Positions 36,999 through 45,814 of a stretch of 64,000 nt of DNA are shown here, piece by piece. Numbering within the stretch: position 1 is the first letter of the stretch; each line of letters starts with the position of its first letter. The stretch comes from Pelagicoccus sp. SDUM812003. GTDB lineage: Bacteria; Verrucomicrobiota; Verrucomicrobiia; Opitutales; Opitutaceae. Where the stretch lies: assembly GCF_031127815.1 (NCBI RefSeq), contig NZ_JARXHY010000005.1, positions 62,001-126,000 on the forward strand, read 5' to 3'. The notes below the pieces were generated by a model. That model had not been told where the DNA came from and did not search any database. It saw only the letters and a list, made by a program, of their open reading frames with translations. A program made the translations under genes and the position numbers.

Positions 36999-37658
36999 AT
37001 GTCCTGTCCCTTCGCCCAATCCCCCCGCTCCACCCCAAACCGCATTCCCAAGCGCTCCTCCTCCGAACGCGATTCCATCTACGAAGTCATCGACGCTGCT
37101 CCCCTCTGCCACGTCGGTTTCACCCAGCAGGAGCAGCCCTTCGTCATCCCCACCCTGCACGCCAGGTCGGGCGATACGCTTCTGTTTCACGGCTCCACCC
37201 AAAGCCGCCTCCTGCAAGCCATCGCCTCGGGACGGCCGATCTGCTGCGTCTTCACCTTGCTCGATGGCATCGTGGCGGCTCGATCCGCCATGCACCATTC
37301 CATGAACTATCGCTCAGTGGTGGCCTTCGGCACGGGGCGCCTGCTCGAGGACGAAGCTCTGCGGCAACAAGCCTTCAGGCTGACGACGGAAAAGCTGCTT
37401 CCAGGCCGCTGGGAAACCTGCCGCCAACCGAACGAAGCGGAAGCCAAAGCCACCGCGATCGCTGCCTTGATGATCGAAGAGGCCACTCTGAAACAAAGAA
37501 GCGGCGGTCCCAACGACATAGAATCCGACCTTTCCGGTCCATTCTGGGCAGGCGTTCTGCCCATACAGACCGTCATCGGAAAGCCGATACCAGCGGACGA
37601 TCTGCCGCCTGGCGTAGAGATTCCCTCGCGCATCGCCTCGCTGACTACATCCGGGTAA
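36999..37658 (+). CDS. PNPOx-like flavin-binding protein (NimA-like)
   Basis: 219 residues. The split-barrel fold of pyridoxamine 5'-phosphate oxidase-like proteins is visible: IYEVIDAAPLCHVGF, PFVIPTLHARSGDTLLFHGST, ICCVFTLLDGIVAARSAMHHSMNYRSVVAFGTGR, and a C-terminal FWAGVLPIQTVIGKP. This is the 'pyridoxamine 5'-phosphate oxidase family/nitroimidazole reductase' group, which binds FMN, often with loss of the PNPOx substrate residues. Divergent from the MocR gene and probably under its control, so a link to B6 vitamers, amines or redox stress is plausible. The 195-bp gap to the MocR start contains the candidate operator. Confidence 0.87.
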   Translation: MSCPFAQSPRSTPNRIPKRSSSERDSIYEVIDAAPLCHVGFTQQEQPFVIPTLHARSGDTLLFHGSTQSRLLQAIASGRPICCVFTLLDGIVAARSAMHHSMNYRSVVAFGTGRLLEDEALRQQAFRLTTEKLLPGRWETCRQPNEAEAKATAIAALMIEEATLKQRSGGPNDIESDLSGPFWAGVLPIQTVIGKPIPADDLPPGVEIPSRIASLTTSG

Positions 37659-37798
37659 CGCAAGGCGGTTTTGGGTCTTTCTCGAAATCCGATGGGCGCC
37701 TGCCGCATTTCAGTCTTTAAACCTCGGCGGCGATTCGACAGGTAGAAGCCATCAACTTTCTAAAACATCCATCTCCTACCGTCGTTTCCCTGATTGTC

Positions 37799-38536
37799 GT
37801 GAACGCTTTGCTATTCGTGGCGACCTACATCGTAGGCGACAATCAGGAGCGCTTGCTCTCGCTCTTAGCCCTGCATTTTCCGCAATCCGACGACTTTCGC
37901 GCCTGGCAGCTGGTCACCCACATGTTCATGCACGGAAGCCCTACGCACATCCTGTTCAACATGTTCGGCCTCTACACCTTCGGCGGGGTGCTCGAGCGAA
38001 TCTGGGGAGCGCGGCGCTTTCTCGTGTTCTACTTCGTCGCAGGCGTCGGCGCAGGCATCATCTTCACCGCCGTAAACCTCTATCAGTTCAGCAGCATCTA
38101 CGACACTCTCCTCAGCAATGGCGTATCCACAGGATCTATACAGAACTTCCTCGATACCGCTATCTCGAATCGCGACATCGCTAAAACGCTCGATCAGGAT
38201 AAAGCCCTTCACTTCCTGCAGATCTACCACGGCAGCGTGGTCGGAGCATCCGGCGCCATCTACGGGGTGCTGGTGGCCTTCGCCATTCTCTTTCCAAACG
38301 CTAAGCTGGCTCTCATCTTCCTTCCGGTTCCCATCGCGGCGAAATTCTTCGTACCTGCCATGCTCCTGCTGGACCTCTTTTCCGAATTCACTGGCTTTTC
38401 GCTCTTCGGTGGCGGCATCGCCCACATGGCCCACATCGGCGGGGCCCTGATCGGATTTCTGCTTATGCTCTACTGGAGGGATGCCGCCAAGAGACGCTCC
38501 CGCGAGGATCCGGAAATCGATTCCGAATTTTCCTGA
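37799..38536 (+). CDS. Rhomboid family intramembrane serine protease
   Basis: 245 residues from the GTG at 37799. Six TM segments are expected, with the rhomboid marks WQLVTHMFMHGSPTHILFNMF, GASGAIYG (catalytic Ser) and AHMAHIGGALIGF (catalytic His). A ~55-residue hydrophilic insertion (YDTLLSNGVS ... KALHFLQIYHG) sits just before the Ser-bearing helix. The GTG start truncates the first helix: the same frame continues upstream to a TAA and encodes FLKHPSPTVVSLIVV, a normal rhomboid N-terminus, but without ATG, GTG or TTG. An ATC at 37751, 5 bases after AGGTAG-like purines, is a possible non-standard start. The substrate is unknown. Confidence 0.88.
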   Translation: MNALLFVATYIVGDNQERLLSLLALHFPQSDDFRAWQLVTHMFMHGSPTHILFNMFGLYTFGGVLERIWGARRFLVFYFVAGVGAGIIFTAVNLYQFSSIYDTLLSNGVSTGSIQNFLDTAISNRDIAKTLDQDKALHFLQIYHGSVVGASGAIYGVLVAFAILFPNAKLALIFLPVPIAAKFFVPAMLLLDLFSEFTGFSLFGGGIAHMAHIGGALIGFLLMLYWRDAAKRRSREDPEIDSEFS

Positions 38537-38579
38537 CGCACTCCAGTTTGCGAAACCGATACCGGCTTCCGCGACAGGC

Positions 38580-40037
38580 CTACAAACCTAGGTAGCGCTG
38601 GATCGGCCTCAGGTCGATATGGCGTTCCAGCGCATCCGCCATCGCGTCATAAACGCCGAGCCGACGCTCGCGCCAGTTTCGCTGGCAAATGCCCGCCTCG
38701 ACTCCCGCGAGCTCCGCCACTAGGCGCTCGCGCATCGCTGGCGAATCGAACAAACCATGTTGGTAGCTGCCCCAAACGGATCCGCACCGAATCCCTTCAG
38801 GTTCGAACGAGCCGCCTGCGAGGGGTTTGGTCTTAATCAGCGGTTCGGTATCCACAGAATCACGACTCGGTATCGTCATTCCGGTGTGAATTTCGTAGGT
38901 CTCCCACTCTTCGTTCGCGAAGCGGGCTATTCTCCGCTCCACACGTTTTTCCGTTTGAAACACGGTTCGCAGCATCAAAAGCCCTAAGCCGGACTCCTCT
39001 TCACCCCAAACGGGGTCCAGCAAGGCTTCGCCCAGCATCTGAAATCCACCACATATCCCTACCACCGGCAAGCCTTTGGCCGCCCGCTCTCGTATCGCTG
39101 CGAACAACCCTGTCGCCTTCAGCCAGCGCAAGTCTTCCAGCGTATTCTTGGATCCGGGTAAGACGATCGCTCTCGCATCCGACAAGTCATCCTTTTCGTC
39201 GGTCCAAACTGCATCAATCCCTTCGTCCTCTTTCCACGGCCCGATGTCATGAGAATTCGATACACGAGGATACTTGATCCACGCGATGTAAGGCGATCCG
39301 GACTTCGGCCTCTCGGATACGGCGTTCAAGCTGTCTTCGTCGTCGATACGGAGCGACCCATCGAAAGGCATCACGCCGAGATACGGCAACGCCAGGCGCT
39401 TCTCAAACGCTTCTCCAGCCTCGTCGAACAAGCTCAGATCGCCGCGGAATCGGTTCACAAGAAACCCGAGCCCGCGAGCTTGCATCTGTTTGGGGAGCAA
39501 TTGCCAGGTACCAATGGTTTGGGCGAACACGCCGCCGAATTCAATATTCGCTGTCAGTATCCATTTTCCACCGACGTATTCGATGGGGCGAAGATTGACG
39601 ATATCGCGCTGCATCAGGTTCAGCTCGACCGGACTGCCCGCCCCTTCCATCACCAGCGCCTCGCATCGATCCCTCCAGCCGTCCAAAGTTTGCCGCACGA
39701 TCTCCCACGACGCCTCGATGCTTTGATAATAGTTTCGCGCCGCGATGGTTTCCCCAGCCTTGCCAAGCCGCACGATCTGAGACCCGTCAGGGCCGTTGGG
39801 CTTGAGCAAGATGGGGTTCATCTCCACCTGCGGCTGCAACCCGCAAGCCTCCGCCTGCACCGCTTGCGCCGTGCCGATCTCGCCCCCATCCCAAGTGGCG
39901 AAGGCGTTGTTCGCCATATTTTGAGCCTTGAAGGGAGCCACCTTGACCCCTTGTCGACGCAGCCAAGCGCACAGGGCGGTCGAGACCCAACTCTTGCCGG
40001 CGTTGGACGAAGTCCCCAAGACCGAAATCGCTTTCAT
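38580..40037 (-). CDS. cobQ: Cobyric acid synthase
   Basis: 485 residues. It amidates the b, d, e and g side chains of adenosylcobyrinic a,c-diamide to give adenosylcobyric acid, using glutamine and ATP. The N-terminal ATPase has the P-loop GTSSNAGKS (residues 8-16) and VMEGAGSP; the C-terminal class I glutamine amidotransferase has GICGGFQMLG with the nucleophile Cys and YQHGLFD with the His. Length is standard (~490). Its ATG overlaps the stop of the DUF71 ATPase (ATGA). It is the last gene of the cluster. With no corrin-ring genes here, it may act on salvaged, incompletely amidated corrinoids or feed from a pathway elsewhere. Confidence 0.95.
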   Translation of the reverse strand: MKAISVLGTSSNAGKSWVSTALCAWLRRQGVKVAPFKAQNMANNAFATWDGGEIGTAQAVQAEACGLQPQVEMNPILLKPNGPDGSQIVRLGKAGETIAARNYYQSIEASWEIVRQTLDGWRDRCEALVMEGAGSPVELNLMQRDIVNLRPIEYVGGKWILTANIEFGGVFAQTIGTWQLLPKQMQARGLGFLVNRFRGDLSLFDEAGEAFEKRLALPYLGVMPFDGSLRIDDEDSLNAVSERPKSGSPYIAWIKYPRVSNSHDIGPWKEDEGIDAVWTDEKDDLSDARAIVLPGSKNTLEDLRWLKATGLFAAIRERAAKGLPVVGICGGFQMLGEALLDPVWGEEESGLGLLMLRTVFQTEKRVERRIARFANEEWETYEIHTGMTIPSRDSVDTEPLIKTKPLAGGSFEPEGIRCGSVWGSYQHGLFDSPAMRERLVAELAGVEAGICQRNWRERRLGVYDAMADALERHIDLRPIQRYLGL

Positions 40038-40729
40038 CCCTTGGCCGCCTCGACTGCGGGACGCAGGTCGCAGAACCCGAAAGTAAACCGATGCCCCGGA
40101 TCGTCAAACTCACGTATCACAGGTTTGGATACTTCGAATGAAACCGGGAACCGAAACTCCGGTCCGTCATGGACAAATGTGTGAAACTCTCCATTCTCGC
40201 CGCACGGATCGACGCCCTCGGGAAGCTCCGACAAAAGCCGAGAATCGTAAGCTCGGCCCGCGTAGCCCATGTCGAGCTGCTTGGTATTCACGCAGGTCAA
40301 GATGGCTTTGCGACCGCTGGATATAAACTCTTCAGCTAACGACTGGGTATCCCTTTCCCAAAGCGGATAGATGCACTCGAGACCGATTTTTCGATGCAGC
40401 TCATCGCGCCACTTTTTGATATCCCCGAGAAAGAGGTCACCGTAGCAGACCTTCGCGACGCCGTTCGACCGCTCATCGGCGAGCGCGGCGCTGACCGCCT
40501 TCTCGTAAGGGTTCGATGCGTTGACCAACACCTCCCGCAACGGAAGGCCAAGGGCATCGGCCTGTCGACGCAACAGCTCTCGCCTCACTCCGTGAACGCT
40601 GACGCGCCGGTCATCTCGGACCACGGTGACCAGCGACACGACCTCGTAGCCCAGCTCACGGGCCCGAGCCAGGGCGAGCATGCTATCTTTTCCAGAGGAC
40701 CAGGATATCGCGATCGGGTCACCACTCAT
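40034..40729 (-). CDS. DUF71/COG2102 ATP-pyrophosphatase, B12-associated
   Basis: 231 residues from the ATG at 40729 (MSGDPIAIS). The PP-loop is SWSSGKDSMLAL, followed by HGVRRELLRRQADALGLP, CYGDLFL and the diagnostic GENGEFHTFVHDGP. In archaea and eukaryotes relatives are diphthamide synthetase (Dph6); bacteria lack diphthamide, and comparative genomics of this family has predicted a role in B12 salvage for the bacterial branch. Its place between the adenosyltransferase (20 bases upstream) and cobQ (4-bp overlap) in a B12 operon fits that prediction: an ATP-dependent amidation of a corrinoid intermediate is the simplest inference. Confidence 0.88.
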   Translation of the reverse strand: MSGDPIAISWSSGKDSMLALARARELGYEVVSLVTVVRDDRRVSVHGVRRELLRRQADALGLPLREVLVNASNPYEKAVSAALADERSNGVAKVCYGDLFLGDIKKWRDELHRKIGLECIYPLWERDTQSLAEEFISSGRKAILTCVNTKQLDMGYAGRAYDSRLLSELPEGVDPCGENGEFHTFVHDGPEFRFPVSFEVSKPVIREFDDPGHRFTFGFCDLRPAVEAAKG

Positions 40730-40749
40730 TGGATACACTCGCTCTGAAT

Positions 40750-41331
40750 TCAGGATTTCTTGCGCTCGGGACGAAACAAACGCCAACGATCTTCGACGAT
40801 GCCATTTCGATGCAGCTCCTGGCGGGACAGCTTAAAGCAAAGATCGGACAGGCGATTGATGAACTGGAGAATGCTCGGGGCCACCGGATCGATCTGATTC
40901 AGCGTGACCAGACGGCGCTCCGCCCGTCGTACCGTGGTACGAGCCAAATGGCATAGAGCGGAGACCTCGTTTCCCCCTGGGAGGAGAAAGAACTCCGTGG
41001 CATCGGTCATCTCCTCCTCGATGTCAGCCATCCACTGCTCCAGCCAAAGGGACGATTCCTCTGGCAACGGCACGCTAGGCTGCCTCGGGGAATTGGAAGG
41101 CGTCGCCACGTGCCCCATCAGATTCATCATTTCGGTCTGGATTCGCTTCAGACCGGCCTCCCAATCGTGCTCGGGCGGGAGCTTGCTGCGCAGCAAGCCC
41201 AGCACACAGTTGGCTTCGTCGAGATCGCCTAGCGCTTCGATGCGCGGGTCGTCCTTGAACACACGGTCTGGGCCGCCGGTTCCGGTTCGGCCCTTGTCTC
41301 CTCCTCGGGTTGAAATCACTCCTCTTGGCAT
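40750..41331 (-). CDS. pduO: Cob(I)alamin adenosyltransferase, PduO type
   Basis: 193 residues. It transfers adenosyl from ATP to the cobalt of reduced corrinoids, which the downstream salvage enzymes need. Family features: N-terminal STRGGDKGRTGTGG (ATP-binding), the IEALGDLDEANCVLGLLR helix and the LARTTVRRAERRL block near residue 145. The length fits the PduO N-terminal enzyme domain alone. It begins 7 bases after the cbiZ stop and is followed by the DUF71 ATPase. Confidence 0.94.
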   Translation of the reverse strand: MPRGVISTRGGDKGRTGTGGPDRVFKDDPRIEALGDLDEANCVLGLLRSKLPPEHDWEAGLKRIQTEMMNLMGHVATPSNSPRQPSVPLPEESSLWLEQWMADIEEEMTDATEFFLLPGGNEVSALCHLARTTVRRAERRLVTLNQIDPVAPSILQFINRLSDLCFKLSRQELHRNGIVEDRWRLFRPERKKS

Positions 41332-41338
41332 AACGGTA

Positions 41339-42532
41339 TCACTGGGGTTGCGGTTGCATGTCGACTGGCTGCGGATCTTCGAATCGTCCGCGCCACTTTT
41401 CAGAAAATCCTATGGAGAAGCAGCAATGTATCAGCTCCAAAAATACGTTCCTTTCGATTCCGATGGCTTGCTCTCCGATGGCCTCTAACACGATTTCGCT
41501 CACGAGCTCCTTTCCGCTGACCACGGATGCGATGCGGACCAGGTGCGGCACCATGATTTCCCTCAGGCAGCTGAGAGGGAGCACGCCCCAAACGAATTGA
41601 TCCCGCAGATGAACCAGGGCCTGAATGCAGGAAACGGTCACGGGATCGTGATTGGCAGCGAGAAAATTCCGCTCGAACAACCCCGCATCCGACTCCGAAA
41701 GCCCGCTCTTCACGCCAGCGATGAAGCGCTCCTGAGTTTCCCCCAGACGCTGCAGGGCGACGATGCTGGATCGCCGCGAATCAGGGGTCATGCCCGCTTG
41801 CAAGTTCAGCGCTTCGAAGAGCGAGCGACGCAGAACGGTCCCTATAAGCTCTCCCAACTTGCTGTGCTTGTTCGCATCCGTATGACGGATACGGGTACCG
41901 ATGCGCGAAGCGATGCCGATCTGGTCCGTACCGGTGCCGGTGGCGATGCCCTCTGAATAGCGAGACGGAGTCGAGAGCTCCTGCAGGACGCTGGCTTTTG
42001 CCTCAGCCATCACGGTGGACGCCACCACCAGCGCCCCTGGGCTCAGTTCCTCGCTAACGAACAGCAATGAATTGATGGTACCGGCTTGCGGCGGCAAAGC
42101 GGAAATCGGTTTGGCCCCATCTTCAGATTGATAGTACGACGCTGGGTCGCCAGCGCGGCCTCCGTTTCCCCCGACTCCAGCCGTGGTGACGGCCACAACC
42201 TCCAGGTCCAGGAACTGCTCGCGAGCGATGGCGGCATTGTGCATGTTGGCCGCGGTACCGAGCGAAGCGGACTTTTCATAGGGGATCCCCGCCTTGCTGG
42301 TGATGCGCTCCTGATACCGAGCCGGGTGCTTGACCGCCACATGGCAAAGATCGGTGCCCGTGTGATTGGCCGGCTCGCACGACTGGTGATTGTACAGGTA
42401 CTCCAGATCCTCGCGCAGCCCGCCGTTGAGCCGGCATGTCGAGAGGACGCGATGCGGGACCAGGAACTGCGCGTACGCGATCTTTTCCTTCCGATAGAAG
42501 TCTACCGCTCCGTAGAAATTGCCAATTTTCAT
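41339..42532 (-). CDS. cbiZ: Adenosylcobinamide amidohydrolase (CbiZ)
   Basis: 397 residues. CbiZ hydrolyses the amide bond that joins aminopropanol to the ring, turning adenosylcobinamide (and some pseudocobamides) into adenosylcobyric acid, so that a cell can rebuild an imported cobamide with its own lower ligand. The core shows [31 protein letters not shown] and a [11 protein letters not shown] stretch typical of the family. At ~400 residues it is longer than single-domain archaeal CbiZ (~220); the C-terminal ~150 residues are extra and helical, with no domain I can name. Its ATG overlaps the btuD stop (ATGA). Confidence 0.88.
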   Translation of the reverse strand: MKIGNFYGAVDFYRKEKIAYAQFLVPHRVLSTCRLNGGLREDLEYLYNHQSCEPANHTGTDLCHVAVKHPARYQERITSKAGIPYEKSASLGTAANMHNAAIAREQFLDLEVVAVTTAGVGGNGGRAGDPASYYQSEDGAKPISALPPQAGTINSLLFVSEELSPGALVVASTVMAEAKASVLQELSTPSRYSEGIATGTGTDQIGIASRIGTRIRHTDANKHSKLGELIGTVLRRSLFEALNLQAGMTPDSRRSSIVALQRLGETQERFIAGVKSGLSESDAGLFERNFLAANHDPVTVSCIQALVHLRDQFVWGVLPLSCLREIMVPHLVRIASVVSGKELVSEIVLEAIGEQAIGIERNVFLELIHCCFSIGFSEKWRGRFEDPQPVDMQPQPQ

Positions 42533-43590
42533 GTATTCAAAACCTTCTTGTCGGAACCCGCTGCGTGGGGAAGCGTTTTCAGATAGCTGATCAAAGCTGC
42601 TAGGTCAAAACAGTGTTTTTCCGATTTGCCGCGGCGCACGATCCAGCTCGCAGCGTCGGCATCCCCGACGACCTCAACCTGCAGACCTTGGCAAGAGTCG
42701 AGTTCCACGACCTCGTAGCCGATGCGCGTCAAGGCCCGCCTCGTCCAAATCGTGGCCATGCCCTCGCCTTTCAGGGAAATTGCGGAGCAGGCGTGGCGGT
42801 GCATGCGAAAGGATCCATGATCCGCATCCCAGTCCAGCTCGTCGGAGGCGAACACCGTCGCCATGCGACCATCCATGGCCAGCTGCTCGGGCTCCCCCGT
42901 CTGAATGTCACCTTCCTTGGTTAGCAGCCAGAGCTTGTCGGCGCTGCGAAGGGCTAGGTCCAAATCGTGCGTCGAGAGCAGGATGCTTAGATTTTCCCGA
43001 CGGGCCAGATCGCGCAACGTCCGCATTAGATCGACCCGGCGCGGAAGATCGAGAAACGCGGTCGGCTCGTCAAGCAGCATCACGGACGCTTCCTGGGCGA
43101 GGGCTCGGGCGATCATCACTTTCTGGCGCTCTCCGTCGCTGAGCTCTCCGACCTGCCGATCGGCGAGCGATTCCGCGTCGACCGCCTTCAAGGCCCACTC
43201 GATGCGGTCGCGATCGCCCTGGCTCAAACTGCCCGTCCAGCTCGTGTGCGGATGGCGACCGAGGGCCACGACCGAGTAAGCGGTGAACATGCCCGATGGG
43301 GCGTTGTCGGTCAAAACAACGCTGATCGATCGGGCTCGTTGACGCGGACTCAGGTCTCGCGTGTTCGTACCAGCGATTTCAATACATCCTGAAATGGGTG
43401 ACTGAATCCCCGCCAAGGTTCGAATGAGAGTCGACTTCCCCACGCCATTCGGCCCTAGCAGGCACACGAATTCGCCTTGCCTGAGCTCCAGGTTGAGCGG
43501 CTGGCTCACCACGTGAGAGCCGCCTCCTTTTTTCGCATACCCTACCGTGAGCTCTCGGGCCGACAGATTTCCTCTCAGCTCGTCCCTCAT
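42529..43590 (-). CDS. btuD: Cobalamin ABC transporter ATPase with C-terminal extension
   Basis: 353 residues from the ATG at 43590. The ABC domain (about 10-245) has Walker [10 protein letters not shown], signature LSDGERQK, Walker [13 protein letters not shown] and the switch STHD. FecE/BtuD-type proteins usually stop near 250-260; this one continues for ~95 residues (about 260-353) with a second alpha/beta segment that includes [11 protein letters not shown] and [14 protein letters not shown] do not recognise that extension. Its start overlaps the btuC stop by one base (TAATG), and its stop overlaps cbiZ, so stoichiometry with the permease and CbiZ is probably coupled. Confidence 0.93.
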   Translation of the reverse strand: MRDELRGNLSARELTVGYAKKGGGSHVVSQPLNLELRQGEFVCLLGPNGVGKSTLIRTLAGIQSPISGCIEIAGTNTRDLSPRQRARSISVVLTDNAPSGMFTAYSVVALGRHPHTSWTGSLSQGDRDRIEWALKAVDAESLADRQVGELSDGERQKVMIARALAQEASVMLLDEPTAFLDLPRRVDLMRTLRDLARRENLSILLSTHDLDLALRSADKLWLLTKEGDIQTGEPEQLAMDGRMATVFASDELDWDADHGSFRMHRHACSAISLKGEGMATIWTRRALTRIGYEVVELDSCQGLQVEVVGDADAASWIVRRGKSEKHCFDLAALISYLKTLPHAAGSDKKVLNT

Positions 43591-44654
43591 TAGCCGAACG
43601 CCTTTTTGAGGTTTCTTTGCCGCAGCAAAGCCACGATGATGACGGGTGAACCGATCAGAGCCGTGACCGCGTTGAGCGGCAGCGAACCGTCGAATCCCGG
43701 TCCCTTGGCCGCCAAATCGGCAGCCAGAGCGATGATCGAACCAGCCATGAGGGACGCCGGAATCAAGATCCGGTGCTCCGATGTGCGAAACAGGTAGCGG
43801 CATAGGTGCGGGGCGGCGATTCCCAGGAACCCGATCGGCCCGCAAAATCCGGTGACTGTTCCGGCGAGAAGAGATGCCAATCCCAGCGTCAGGACGCGGG
43901 TGCTTTTGACTCGGGTCCCAAGACTGGCCGCAAAGCCTTCTCCCAGCAACATAGCATCAAGCGGCTTGGACAAGAAGAATACGGACGCCATCCCACTGAG
44001 CAAACAGCTCGCGAATATCTTCATCTGCGTCCAGGTCACGTTGGCGAACGAACCATAGGACCATGAAAAAAACGACTGCACCCGCTCCGCCATGCTATAG
44101 AACATGAGTATGCTGACCACGGAACCGACCGCGTAGCTCATCATCAAACCGAGTATCAGCAATGACATGACATCCACGCGCTGAGCGAAAAGCATCACCA
44201 CCAGCAGCACCGCGGCGGCCCCAGCCGATGAGGCGAAGACCACTAGCACATGTCCGGAAAAAGCGAGGTTTTGCGTCAAGGCGACGCCGCCAGGCGCCAG
44301 CACCAGCAGCACGATCGCAACGCCCAAGCTGGCCCCGGAATTCACCCCGAGCACGAATGGATCAGCGAGCGGATTCCGAAAGATCGTTTGCATCAGCAAA
44401 CCGGATACGGAAAGAGCAGCTCCAGCGAAGAGGGCGGTGGTGGCCCGCGGAAGACGGATATCGACTACGATCTTCTCCATGATCAGATTCCCACCATCGC
44501 TTCCGATCAGAGCCCTCCAAACGTCGCCTAGGGGAATCACAGCCGATCCGAGACATACGTTCGCTACGAAAATCGCCAGCAACGCGCAGCCCAATAGAGC
44601 GAACAGCGATGCGGGATTCCGCTTGGAGACAGTTGCATGTTTCGTTTCCCTCAT
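43590..44654 (-). CDS. btuC: Cobalamin/FecCD-type ABC permease
   Basis: 354 residues with about ten TM helices, the BtuC/FecCD family of inner-membrane permeases. Family marks: [38 protein letters not shown] and [18 protein letters not shown], the last being the loop that contacts the ATPase. It starts directly after the btuF stop (TAGATG). B12 as substrate is assigned from the operon: a B12 riboswitch, BtuB, CbiZ and an adenosyltransferase surround it. Confidence 0.93.
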   Translation of the reverse strand: MRETKHATVSKRNPASLFALLGCALLAIFVANVCLGSAVIPLGDVWRALIGSDGGNLIMEKIVVDIRLPRATTALFAGAALSVSGLLMQTIFRNPLADPFVLGVNSGASLGVAIVLLVLAPGGVALTQNLAFSGHVLVVFASSAGAAAVLLVVMLFAQRVDVMSLLILGLMMSYAVGSVVSILMFYSMAERVQSFFSWSYGSFANVTWTQMKIFASCLLSGMASVFFLSKPLDAMLLGEGFAASLGTRVKSTRVLTLGLASLLAGTVTGFCGPIGFLGIAAPHLCRYLFRTSEHRILIPASLMAGSIIALAADLAAKGPGFDGSLPLNAVTALIGSPVIIVALLRQRNLKKAFG

Positions 44655-45761
44655 CTACTTCAACTGCTCGTAGAACACGAACTGATGCTGCGGAAGCAAC
44701 TCCGGATGGAAAATCTTTATCAAATCCGCCAGCACTTCGTCAGGCCTCGACACGCCTCGCTCGTAGATATCGTTGCCGCCATGATCGTTTACCCGTAGGG
44801 TGTTGTTGAATACACGCCCTTCCTGCACCGCTTCGAAGTTTATGAAGCGCTCGTCGGCGCTTATCAGTTCCGCTAGCGATTCGTAGTGGCTCGGGTGAAG
44901 CCAATAGTCCGCGTCACCCGCTCGTTGCAGGATGACCTCGAAATCGGTGGGCACCCCTCCGCGCGAATCGTTGTCCGCCCAAAGGTACTTGGCCCCAGCG
45001 CTCGCGAACGCCTTGGCGGTGTAGCTATCCCCTCCAGGCACATGCCAGACGCCGCCATAAGGAGCGTTGGAGAAGACCGTTGGGCGCGTCTTCGCGGTCG
45101 CTGCCAACGCTGTCAGCTCCTCATAGCGATCGGCGACCCGATCGAAAACCGCTTTGGCCTCCTCTTCCTTGTCGTAGAACGCGGCGATGAACTTTATCCA
45201 CTCGGTCCGTCCCAAAGGATGGTCCTCCATGTATCCAGCGGTCACTACAACCGGAAGCCCCGCGCGGAGCATCTGCGGATTGGTGTCGAAATTCGGATTT
45301 CCCGTGGTGCTGGTCAAGATGAGGTCCGGCCGCATCATCAGCATGGATTCGACGTCCATAGCGGCGCCGGACTGGATCGGCTTCGCGAGCCCCTTCGCGA
45401 CGCGCTGGTGAGCTCGCTCGTCGTTGGCCCAATCGAGATAGGCGATTCCAACGAGAGAATCGTAGAGATCCAAATCGCGTATCGGGCCGAGAAATACAGT
45501 GGCCATGATAGCCAACCGCTCGACAGGAGTGCGGATGACGATGGCCCCATCCGGCAGTGTGGGCAGCTTGTCCGCCGAGCGTGGCACGAGAGCGTAGACC
45601 TGCTCGCTATCGCCCGCTCCGACCCAAGTATTGCGCACGGTCAGCTGCTTGTGCGTGGGGAAGATTTCGATGGCGAAGTTGTTGGCGTAGCGCAGTTCGA
45701 CATCTGCTCGCAGGGCGAAACAGGCCGAGGAAACGAGAACGAGAATGAAAAGACGAAACAT
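44655..45761 (-). CDS. btuF: Corrinoid-binding periplasmic protein
   Basis: 368 residues from the ATG at 45761 (MFRLFILV); a TTG lies 15 bases upstream. A signal peptide (FILVLVSSACFALRA) precedes the two-lobed helical-backbone binding fold of the BtuF/FhuD class: a VERLAIMATVFLGPI strand, LMMRPDLILTS, the interlobe helix, and YGGVWHVPGGDSYTAKAFASAGAKYLW in the second lobe. It is longer than E. coli BtuF (~266) because of an N-terminal ~60-residue beta segment (VELRYANNFAIEIF) before the first lobe, seen in related proteins of Bacteroidota. A hairpin separates it from btuB. Confidence 0.9.
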   Translation of the reverse strand: MFRLFILVLVSSACFALRADVELRYANNFAIEIFPTHKQLTVRNTWVGAGDSEQVYALVPRSADKLPTLPDGAIVIRTPVERLAIMATVFLGPIRDLDLYDSLVGIAYLDWANDERAHQRVAKGLAKPIQSGAAMDVESMLMMRPDLILTSTTGNPNFDTNPQMLRAGLPVVVTAGYMEDHPLGRTEWIKFIAAFYDKEEEAKAVFDRVADRYEELTALAATAKTRPTVFSNAPYGGVWHVPGGDSYTAKAFASAGAKYLWADNDSRGGVPTDFEVILQRAGDADYWLHPSHYESLAELISADERFINFEAVQEGRVFNNTLRVNDHGGNDIYERGVSRPDEVLADLIKIFHPELLPQHQFVFYEQLK

Positions 45762-45774
45762 GGTGAAAAGTCGC

Positions 45775-45806
45775 AAGCGAGACGCCAGACGGCGTCCCGC
45801 TCGCTT
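45775..45806 (-). other. Intercistronic hairpin between btuB and btuF
   Basis: AAGCGAGACGCC (45775-45786) pairs with GGCGTC plus TCGCTT (45791-45806) around AGAC, with one CCGC bulge. On the minus strand CTTTT follows about 8 bases later. It could partly terminate transcription or protect the btuB mRNA end, giving more receptor than transporter. Confidence 0.5.
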
Positions 45807-45814
45807 TGATTAAC

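Noticed and set aside
36899-37720. Alternative 273-codon plus-strand frame over the PNPOx-like gene
   Set aside because: Arg/His/Pro-rich frame-shifted shadow; the 36999-37658 frame has the PNPOx-like fold motifs.
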